A DNA stretch of 5,210 nt from Rhodoferax sp. (GTDB lineage Bacteria > Pseudomonadota > Gammaproteobacteria > Burkholderiales > Burkholderiaceae_C). This document shows positions 1 through 4,423 of this stretch, in pieces. The DNA lies in NCBI GenBank assembly GCA_028292305.1, contig JAQGMQ010000432.1, positions 1 to 5,210 of the forward strand. Reading direction: 5' to 3'. Below the pieces are notes generated by a model that saw only the letters and a program-made list of their open reading frames with translations, was not told the origin of the DNA and did no database searches. Numbering within the stretch: the stretch's first letter is position 1; the number at the start of each line of letters is the position of its first letter. The translations under genes and the position numbers were made by a program.

Positions 1-364
1 GCAACAACAGCCGACGCACCGCGATCAACTGGGCCTGGCGCACGTTGCCGTGGTCGGCGTGGGCCGCAAGCGTGGCCGTGGCTGCCGCCAACGCGCGCGG
101 TGGGCCGCCGAACTCACGCATGGCCAGCGCCACCTCGGCCTCGGCCACCACGCAGCGCGCACGCGCCAGCGCCTCATGGCTGCCGAAGCCGCGGGCCGCG
201 CGGCGCAACAGTTCGCGGGCACGCGGGTGTTCGCCGAGCTGGGCCATGGCGATGCCACGCAGCGCCAGGGCAGGCGGGTCGTCGCGCAGGGCCACACGCT
301 TCAACGCGCCGAGCGCATCACCGGCGGCCAGCGCGCGGGCTGCGGCGGTGATCAGCGAGTCCAT
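1..364 (-). CDS. N-terminal part of a helical-repeat protein, probably an HTH-domain regulator family (truncated by window edge)
   Basis: An open frame starts at the ATG at 364 and runs off the left edge with no stop, giving 121 residues. It is very rich in Ala, Leu and Arg and reads as successive amphipathic helices of about 15-17 residues (for example ALRGIAMAQLGEHPRARELL around residues 34-53), as in TPR-like solenoids. From memory it resembles the N-terminus of a proteobacterial family annotated as helix-turn-helix domain-containing protein, whose DNA-binding part is C-terminal and would lie outside this window. The function is therefore not shown here. The ATG is the only possible start: the 45 bases between the phosphatase stop and this ATG contain no other start codon in this frame. 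No clear Shine-Dalgarno is visible. It follows the phosphatase gene on the same strand with a 45-base gap, so co-transcription is plausible. Confidence 0.6.
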   Translation of the reverse strand, partial: MDSLITAAARALAAGDALGALKRVALRDDPPALALRGIAMAQLGEHPRARELLRRAARGFGSHEALARARCVVAEAEVALAMREFGGPPRALAAATATLAAHADHGNVRQAQLIAVRRLLL

Positions 365-409
365 GGCGCAGCCGGTTTGGCGATGGCGGGCGCCACCACG
401 GCGGCCGGT

Positions 410-1045
410 TCAGACCAGGTCGAAAGCACGCCACCAACCATCGACAGAGGGCGGCGTCAGCGTGAAGCGAAAGTAATTGCCGCCGCCGTTGGGCGGCTGG
501 TCCCACCGCCGGCCGATGGGCACGCCCGCCAGGTGGCAGTACAGCAGCGTGCCGACCGCGCCATGCGAGACGATGGCCAGGGCGCCCGGCCCGTCATGCG
601 CCGCCAGCACCCGGCCCGCGGCGGCCACCACGCGGCGCTGCGCGTCCACGGCACGCTCCCAGCCGCGCACGGAAACCCCGGGCTCGCCGAAGAACGCATC
701 GGCCATGGCCTCGAATTCCGCGGGCGGCAGAAAGCCCGTGGCGCTGCGGTCGTTCTCGTCCAGGCCCGCGTCTTGCGTAAGGGCCAGCCCCAGGTGCTCG
801 GCCAGGATTTCCGCGCCGTCGATGGCCTTTTGCTCGCTGCTGCTGACCACGGCGCCGATGCCGGCCACCCAGGGCTGGCGCAGGCCGGCCGCCATGCGTT
901 CGCGGCCCATGGGCGACAGCGGCCAGCGCGGCACGGGCACCTCGCGACTGATGACGACGTTGGGGTGGCTGATGAAATAGGCATGGCGCAGCCCGGGGGC
1001 ATGGGCGGGCGCAGCGCCGTGGGCGGAGGCGGATGGTTGGCGCAT
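410..1045 (-). CDS. Histidine phosphatase superfamily protein (phosphoglycerate mutase-like)
   Basis: The product is 211 residues, cytoplasmic, with no signal peptide. The family transfers phosphate from a substrate through a phosphohistidine, and the substrate here is unknown. The expected landmarks occur in order. The N-terminal nucleophile region is YFISHP (residues 23-28, His27), followed by WPLSPMGRERM (41-51). A VVSSSEQKA segment (66-74) sits where other members carry the second arginine, and an ENDRS acid motif (97-101) and GWERA (129-133) follow. The second catalytic histidine is in IVSHGAVGTLL (158-168, His161). The first motif reads S-H-P instead of R-H-G, so the arginine that normally contacts phosphate is absent. 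A subfamily with H-P exists, so this may be normal divergence. I chose the ATG at 1045. A GTG at 1087 would add 14 unconserved-looking residues and is the alternative. The gene is divergent from the small membrane-protein gene. Confidence 0.85.
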   Translation of the reverse strand: MRQPSASAHGAAPAHAPGLRHAYFISHPNVVISREVPVPRWPLSPMGRERMAAGLRQPWVAGIGAVVSSSEQKAIDGAEILAEHLGLALTQDAGLDENDRSATGFLPPAEFEAMADAFFGEPGVSVRGWERAVDAQRRVVAAAGRVLAAHDGPGALAIVSHGAVGTLLYCHLAGVPIGRRWDQPPNGGGNYFRFTLTPPSVDGWWRAFDLV

Positions 1046-1123
1046 GGCGACATCGTATCCACAAGCTGCGTCCACCGATCTGCGCACGCAGACACCGCGC
1101 CGGGTTGAAGTATCTGCGCCGCG

Positions 1124-1152
1124 GGCTAGTTTTCAGGCAGCGGTCTCTAGCC
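1124..1152. repeat. Spaced inverted repeat GGCTAG / CTAGCC in the divergent intergenic region
   Basis: GGCTAG at 1124-1129 and CTAGCC at 1147-1152 are exact inverted copies. The two CTAG cores start 21 bp apart, about two helical turns. The repeat lies between the divergently transcribed phosphatase gene and the small membrane-protein gene, upstream of the -35 candidate at 1171. It could be an operator half-site pair, but six-base arms occur by chance, so this is only a candidate. Confidence 0.25.
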
Positions 1153-1170
1153 GGCCCCACCCTGTCGCGC

Positions 1171-1200
1171 TTGACCAAAACAAGGGTAAACCCTTACATT
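1171..1200 (+). promoter_or_regulatory. Probable sigma-70 promoter of the small membrane-protein gene
   Basis: The -35 candidate is TTGACC at 1171-1176 (5 of 6 to TTGACA). The -10 candidate is TACATT at 1195-1200 (4 of 6 to TATAAT) with an 18-base spacer; read as TTACAT at 1194-1199 the spacer is 17. This short segment is clearly more AT-rich than its surroundings. Transcription would begin near 1206-1208, leaving a leader of roughly 11-13 bases that contains the Shine-Dalgarno at 1209. Confidence 0.55.
1182..1195. repeat. Perfect 5-bp inverted repeat inside the promoter spacer (possible operator)
   Basis: AAGGG (1182-1186), a TAAA loop and CCCTT (1191-1195) form an exact dyad between the proposed -35 and -10 elements. 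A repressor bound there would block polymerase, so an operator role is possible. The arms are short and no regulator is identified. Confidence 0.3.
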
Positions 1201-1208
1201 CAGGCATC

Positions 1209-1213
1209 GGAGG
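1209..1213 (+). promoter_or_regulatory. Shine-Dalgarno GGAGG that fixes the start at 1219
   Basis: GGAGG lies five bases upstream of the ATG at 1219 and is the strongest ribosome-binding site in the window. It decides the start of the 90-residue membrane protein in favour of this ATG. The same frame stays open upstream to 1033, but that extension would run through the promoter. Confidence 0.75.
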
Positions 1214-1218
1214 TTTCC

Positions 1219-1491
1219 ATGGTCAGCCCTGTCTCGCTCAACGAACTGCAACGCATCAAGAAGTGGCATGTGGCGAACAAGGCCGGCCACCGCGTCGAAT
1301 ACGAACTGCTCGACCTGGTGCTCACGCTGTGGCTCATGGGCTGGGTGGGCTGGATTCCGTCGCTGGTGCTGCACACCGTGTGGGCGCTGCCGCTGTGTGC
1401 GTTGGCCATGGGTCTGCCCACGGCTTATGTACGCATGCGGACCAACGCCCACCACGCGCGACAGTTGCGTTGTGATTGGCTGGCGCCCTGA
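1219..1491 (+). CDS. Small hypothetical membrane protein with two predicted transmembrane helices
   Basis: The product is 90 residues with no family name that I can assign. A soluble, basic N-terminus of about 28 residues (NELQRIKKWHVANKAGHRVEYE) is followed by a hydrophobic stretch at about 31-50 (rich in Leu and Trp, with MGWVGWIP). A second follows at about 52-70 (VWALPLCALAMGLPTAYV). The tail is basic and His-rich (about 71-90, ending RCDWLAP). The two helices are separated by only a few residues, suggesting a hairpin in the inner membrane. By the positive-inside rule both ends probably face the cytoplasm. Similar short proteins are, as I recall, common hypotheticals in Comamonadaceae. 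The gene has its own promoter and a strong Shine-Dalgarno. It is followed by a 103-base gap before the DUF3034 gene, which has its own promoter candidate, so it is probably a single-gene unit. A coding role is well supported; the function is unknown. Confidence 0.8.
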   Translation: MVSPVSLNELQRIKKWHVANKAGHRVEYELLDLVLTLWLMGWVGWIPSLVLHTVWALPLCALAMGLPTAYVRMRTNAHHARQLRCDWLAP

Positions 1492-1542
1492 ACTCAAGCT
1501 GCCAGCGCTAAGTCAACAGCCGTTGTAAACACGGCACAAGGC

Positions 1543-1571
1543 TTGCAAGTTCGGCCGTTGCGAATTACAAA
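1543..1571 (+). promoter_or_regulatory. Candidate promoter of the DUF3034-globin pair
   Basis: TTGCAA (1543-1548) and TACAAA (1566-1571) are each 4 of 6 to the sigma-70 hexamers and are separated by exactly 17 bases. They sit in an AT-rich island between two genes. Transcription would start near 1578, giving a leader of about 17 bases before the ATG at 1595. Confidence 0.35.
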
Positions 1572-1578
1572 TTGCAAC
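1557..1578. repeat. Imperfect inverted repeat over the proposed -10 of the DUF3034 promoter
   Basis: GTTGC-G-AATT (1557-1566), loop ACA, then AATTGCAAC (1570-1578) pair over nine base pairs with one extra G on the left arm. The dyad covers the -10 candidate and the expected start of transcription, so it is more likely an operator than an RNA terminator; no T-run follows it. TTGCAA also occurs at 1543, with related copies TTGCGA at 1558 and TTGCAA at 1572. Confidence 0.35.
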
Positions 1579-1594
1579 CTCTTCTCGCGGCCCC

Positions 1595-2539
1595 ATGAAA
1601 ATTTCGTCCCTCCCCACCCTTCCTCTGCTGGCCCTTGCGGCCGCCTGTTTCCTTCCCCTGCAAGTGCAGGCCGACACCGGCAAACTGCTGTTGACCGGCG
1701 GCGTGAGCAGCATCGACGGCGCGGCCGGCGGCGGCCTCACGCCCTGGGCGGTGATCGGCAGCAACGCCACCGAACGCGAGGTCGGCGCCACCGCCGCGGT
1801 GACGCGGGTCAGCACGCAGGACTACGGCCTGACCATCACGGGCGCCGCCATCGGCTGGCACGACCGGGTCGAGCTGTCGCTGGCGCGGCAGGACTTCGGC
1901 GCTTCGCCCGCCTTTGCCTTGAACGGCATCGCGCCGTTCGGCATCACGCCCGATCCGCACTTGAAGATGGACATCGTGGGCCTGAAGGTCCGGGTGGCCG
2001 GCGACGCGGTGCTCGACAGCGACACGCCGATGCCGCAGATCGCGGTGGGCCTGGAACACAAACGCGTGCGGCCCGGCTCGTTGGGCTCGGTGCTCGACTT
2101 CCTGGGCACGCAACGCGAAGGCACGGATTTCTACGTCAGCGCGACCAAGTTGTTCCTCGGCCAGGGCCTGTTGGTCAACGCCACGCTGCGCAGCACCAAC
2201 GCCAACCAGAACGGCCTGCTCGGCTTCGGCTCGGGCGCGCCGGGCAAGAACCGCCGCAGCCTGCAGCCTGAATTTTCGGTAGCCTATCTGCTGAGTCCGC
2301 AAGTGGCCATCGGCGCCGAATACCGCTTCAAGCCGAACAACCTGGAAGCGCTGGGCGCTGCAGCCGGCCTGGCCGACGCGCTGCGCGAAGACAACTGGAA
2401 GGACCTCTTCCTGGCCTGGGCGCCGAGCAAACATTTCTCGCTGACGCTGGCCTATGTGGACCTGGGCCGCATCGTGCCCGGCGTCACGTCCAACCGCAAG
2501 CAGACCGGCGGCTACCTGTCGGCCCAGGTCGCGTTCTGA
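1595..2539 (+). CDS. DUF3034 family protein, probable outer-membrane beta-barrel
   Basis: The product is 314 residues. A signal peptide is clear: MKISS, a hydrophobic core (about 6-22), then QVQA with cleavage likely before Asp27. The mature protein opens with DTGKLLLTGGVSSIDGAAGGG (27-47), which I recognise as the hallmark start of DUF3034 proteins. The family's other conserved stretches follow: DRVELSLARQDF, LKMDIVGLKVRVAGDAVLDSD, FYVSATKLFLGQGLLVNATLR, NANQNGLLGFG and VAIGAEYRFKPNNL. Alternating polar and hydrophobic strands and a final phenylalanine (AQVAF) fit an outer-membrane barrel folded by BamA. The family's substrate or role is not known to me, so no transport function is assigned. 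No Shine-Dalgarno is visible before the ATG; the start is supported by the signal peptide. The globin gene begins 2 bases after its stop, so the two are very probably one operon. The length is about full for the family. Confidence 0.88.
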   Translation: MKISSLPTLPLLALAAACFLPLQVQADTGKLLLTGGVSSIDGAAGGGLTPWAVIGSNATEREVGATAAVTRVSTQDYGLTITGAAIGWHDRVELSLARQDFGASPAFALNGIAPFGITPDPHLKMDIVGLKVRVAGDAVLDSDTPMPQIAVGLEHKRVRPGSLGSVLDFLGTQREGTDFYVSATKLFLGQGLLVNATLRSTNANQNGLLGFGSGAPGKNRRSLQPEFSVAYLLSPQVAIGAEYRFKPNNLEALGAAAGLADALREDNWKDLFLAWAPSKHFSLTLAYVDLGRIVPGVTSNRKQTGGYLSAQVAF

Positions 2540-2541
2540 CC

Positions 2542-3045
2542 ATGTCGAAATCCACCATGCACCCCTACATCACCGGCCTGGCCTTTGCGCTGCTGGCCAC
2601 GCTCGGCACCAGCGCGTTGGCGCAAACGCAAACCGTGGCGCCCACGGAAGGCCCGCCGCGCAACGTCGAGATCTCGGGCACGCAAACATCGCCGCTGTAT
2701 GTGGCGCTGGGCGAAAAAGCCGGCATCACCGCGCTGATGAACGATTTCGTGGACCACGTGCGCGAAGATCCGCGCATCGGCGCCATGTTCCGGCACGTCA
2801 AGCCCGCCTACCTGAAGGGCCAGCTGACCGACAAGATCTGCGTGGCCGCCGGCGGGCCTTGCGTGTACGACGGCGAAACCATGAAGGGCGCCCACGCCGA
2901 CCTGAAGATCGAGCGCATGCACTTCAACGCACTGGTCGAAGTGCTGCAGGGCAGCATGCGGCGGCAGAACATTCCGTTCAGCACGCAAAACCAGTTGCTG
3001 GCCGTGCTGGCGCCCATGCACCGGGACATCGTCACCGTGCGTTGA
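2542..3045 (+). CDS. Secreted group 1 truncated haemoglobin (trHbN-like)
   Basis: The product is 167 residues. A signal peptide (about 1-27, ending TSALA before Gln28) is followed by a short linker and a globin domain from about residue 51 (PLYVALGEKAGI). The domain aligns to M. tuberculosis GlbN, recalled from memory, without gaps at an offset of 37 over its core. Proximal F8 His is His118 in MKGAHADL, CD1 Phe is Phe83, and the GGP turn is at 104-106 with Tyr109. It should bind haem in the periplasm and react with O2, NO or a related ligand; the ligand is not shown by sequence. B10 is Val70 instead of Tyr and E11 is Leu95 instead of Gln, so the distal pocket looks nonpolar. Cys100 and Cys107 could form a disulfide. 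The start ATG is 2 bases after the DUF3034 stop, implying translational coupling. The ATG at 2557 is an alternative start that still keeps a signal peptide. Confidence 0.9.
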   Translation: MSKSTMHPYITGLAFALLATLGTSALAQTQTVAPTEGPPRNVEISGTQTSPLYVALGEKAGITALMNDFVDHVREDPRIGAMFRHVKPAYLKGQLTDKICVAAGGPCVYDGETMKGAHADLKIERMHFNALVEVLQGSMRRQNIPFSTQNQLLAVLAPMHRDIVTVR

Positions 3046-3066
3046 CAAAGGTCACAACAAGTCGGC

Positions 3067-4098
3067 TTACAGCAGGCCGGCCTTCTGCATCAGGTCTTGC
3101 GTCTTGGCGGTGTCGAGCTTCGACATCTCGATCTTGGGCGCCTGCAACTCGGGGATCGGCACCAGGTTGCGGTTGGATGCGGCGCCCTCGCCCACCGCGT
3201 ATTCGAATGAATTGCCGGTGCGCAAGATATCTTGCCCGCCCTTGCCGGTAAGCCATTTGATGAAGGCCTGGGCCTGCGGCTGGCGCTTGCTGGAGGCCAA
3301 CACGCCGCCGCCCGAGATGCTGACGAAGGCGCCCGGGTCCTGGTTGCGGAAGTAGTGCAGGCCGAGCTTTTCGGTGTTCTCGCCGCGCTTGGACATGTCG
3401 CCGAAATAGTAGTAGTGGTAGATCACCGAGCCTTCGATCTCGCCGTCGTTGGTAGCCTTCATCGCCACACTGTTGCCGCGGTAGGTGACCAGGTTTTCCT
3501 TCAGGCCCTTGAGCCAGGCGGCAGTGGCCTCTTCACCCTTCAACTGCAGCACGGCGCTGACGATGGCCTGGAAGTCGGGCCCGGCCGGCGCGGCGCCGAT
3601 GCGGCCCTTCCACGACGGATCGGCCAGGTCCATGATCGACTTGGGCAGCTTGTCGCGCGGCAGCTTGGTCTTGCGGTAGGCGAACACGGTGCTCCGCGCG
3701 GCGATGCCGGTCCAGTGGCCGTCGTCGGGGCGGAAAGCGGCCGGCACCTGGGCCAGCGTGGCCGCATCGAGCGGCGCGAACAGCTTGCGGCCGTCGACCA
3801 TGGTCATGGCTGGCGAGTTCTCGGTGAGGAAGATGTCGGCCGGCGAGGCCGCGCCCTCCTGGATGATCTGGTTGGCCAGTTCGTAGTCGCTGCCGTCGCG
3901 CACTGTCACCTTGATGCCGGTGTCGCGCGTGAAAGCCTCCACCCAGGCACGCGTCAGCGACACGTGCTGGGCGTTATAGATCAGCAGGCCATCAGCGGCG
4001 CCCTGTGCCTGCGCGGACAGTGCGGTGGCGCCAAGGCCGAGCGCGATGACGAGGGAACGGCGGCTGAGGTCGACATGGGAGTTCAGACGGGAAGACAT
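3067..4098 (-). CDS. fbpA: Periplasmic Fe(III)-binding protein of an iron ABC transporter (FbpA/AfuA type)
   Basis: The product is 343 residues, the usual length for the family. The N-terminus has a twin-arginine-like motif SRRSLV (12-17), a hydrophobic core and SAQA before the mature part at about residue 32. Export is certain, though Tat or Sec is open. The ferric-iron ligands of Haemophilus FbpA all have counterparts: His9 is His45 in YNAQH, Glu57 is Glu93 in SPADIFLTEN, and Tyr195/Tyr196 are Tyr229/Tyr230 in IYHYYYFGD. Conserved stretches such as WKGRIG, AAWLKGLKEN, RNQDPGAFVSISGGGV and KWLTGKGGQ follow. The ATG at 4098 is chosen because it places the signal peptide correctly. The frame extends to 4230, but that would cross the promoter and Fur-like site. 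AGGA, 12 bases before the ATG, is a weak ribosome-binding site. There is no permease or ATPase gene beside it: the globin gene converges 21 bases from its end and katE diverges from its start. Confidence 0.9.
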   Translation of the reverse strand: MSSRLNSHVDLSRRSLVIALGLGATALSAQAQGAADGLLIYNAQHVSLTRAWVEAFTRDTGIKVTVRDGSDYELANQIIQEGAASPADIFLTENSPAMTMVDGRKLFAPLDAATLAQVPAAFRPDDGHWTGIAARSTVFAYRKTKLPRDKLPKSIMDLADPSWKGRIGAAPAGPDFQAIVSAVLQLKGEEATAAWLKGLKENLVTYRGNSVAMKATNDGEIEGSVIYHYYYFGDMSKRGENTEKLGLHYFRNQDPGAFVSISGGGVLASSKRQPQAQAFIKWLTGKGGQDILRTGNSFEYAVGEGAASNRNLVPIPELQAPKIEMSKLDTAKTQDLMQKAGLL

Positions 4099-4185
4099 GG
4101 GTGGGACGCATCCTGAAAAGTGACGAGCGCGCGGCTCGGTGAATCTTGGCGAACCCGAAGGACGGCCTCCTGGCGCCAAAGTGAA

Positions 4186-4202
4186 ACAAGAACTATTTTC
4201 AT
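4186..4202 (-). promoter_or_regulatory. Fur-box-like dyad upstream of the iron-binding protein gene
   Basis: Read on the minus strand the site is ATGAAAATAGTTCTTGT. Against the symmetric ATGAGAAT-N-ATTCTCAT form of the Fur consensus it matches 12 of 16 defined positions. It lies immediately downstream of the TATAAT at 4207-4212 and covers the expected transcription start near 4200, where bound Fe-Fur would block polymerase. The neighbouring gene encodes a ferric-iron-binding protein, the classical kind of Fur target, which raises the likelihood. The match is by eye only. Confidence 0.55.
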
Positions 4203-4206
4203 TTGG

Positions 4207-4212
4207 ATTATA
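4207..4212 (-). promoter_or_regulatory. -10 element TATAAT of the iron-binding protein gene
   Basis: The plus-strand ATTATA is an exact TATAAT on the minus strand, about 109 bases upstream of the ATG at 4098. The region 17 bases further upstream (4230-4235) reads GCCCGG and gives no recognisable -35, so an activator may be needed or the -35 may be degenerate. Confidence 0.5.
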
Positions 4213-4294
4213 GGGGCCGACGGCCTGCACCGGGCTCGTAGCAAGGTCAGTTCACCCATGGGTCAACAGGCTTCACGGCCGCAGCGGCACGCTG

Positions 4295-4336
4295 GACGGT
4301 GCCTGCGGCACGGCGGACATTGTTTGTCGCACCGTC
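4295..4336. repeat. 8-bp inverted repeat in the katE upstream region
   Basis: GACGGTGC (4295-4302) and GCACCGTC (4329-4336) are exact inverted copies with a 26-base loop. The left arm can pair alternatively with a nearer partner, as GTGCC (4299-4303) and GGCAC (4307-4311). It lies 88-129 bases before the katE start codon. It could be a DNA site or a leader RNA structure. No T-run follows, so it is not a typical terminator. Confidence 0.35.
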
Positions 4337-4423
4337 TCGCCCTTGTCCTACACCCGGGCCAAACCACGCTGCATAGGCTCGCGGGTGGCAATACCGCCAC
4401 GCCCAAAACCACTACTCCCCACC

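Larger units (their letters stand above)
4099..4423. other. Divergent intergenic region between the iron-binding protein gene and katE
   Basis: This 325-base stretch has no convincing gene. Its fbpA-proximal part (about 4181-4215) is AT-rich and holds the Fur-like dyad and the TATAAT listed separately. The katE-proximal part is GC-rich and holds an 8-bp inverted repeat (4295-4336) and a direct repeat GCGGCACG at 4284-4291 and 4305-4312, 21 bp apart. I found no convincing sigma-70 promoter for katE. TTGTCG (4324) with CTACAC (4348) is the least bad pair and is weak. No Shine-Dalgarno precedes the katE ATG. Confidence 0.7.

Noticed and set aside
50..1108. Long plus-strand open frame (352 codons) antisense to the phosphatase and helical-repeat genes
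   Set aside because: It lies opposite two genes with recognisable protein signatures. Its translation is Arg/Gly/His/Ala-rich with no domain, as expected for an antisense shadow in high-GC DNA.
1519..1535. GCCGT...ACGGC hairpin after the small membrane-protein gene as a terminator
   Set aside because: The stem is only 5 bp (7 with a bulge and an impossibly tight loop) and no T-run follows.
1565..2434. Minus-strand open frame (289 codons) opposite the DUF3034 gene
   Set aside because: The plus strand encodes a recognisable DUF3034 protein with a signal peptide. The opposite reading has Arg/Gln/Ala-rich composition and no motif.
3072..3090. AGGCCGGCCT palindrome near the 3' end of the iron-binding gene as a bidirectional terminator between convergent genes
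   Set aside because: It lies inside the coding sequence, is a fully self-complementary 10-mer with no loop, and has no T-run on either side. The 21-base gap 3046-3066 holds no hairpin either, so no intrinsic terminator is called.
3232..4116. Plus-strand open frame (294 codons) opposite the iron-binding protein gene
   Set aside because: The minus strand carries all FbpA iron-ligand residues. The plus reading has no family features and is a GC-driven shadow.
4230..4235. A -35 element for the iron-binding protein promoter
   Set aside because: The minus-strand hexamer at the correct spacing is GCCCGG, which shares essentially nothing with TTGACA.
4324..4353. TTGTCG / CTACAC as a katE promoter
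   Set aside because: Both hexamers are weak and the spacer is 18 bases in a GC-rich setting. The CTACAC resembles a stationary-phase -10 only loosely, so it is not listed as a feature.
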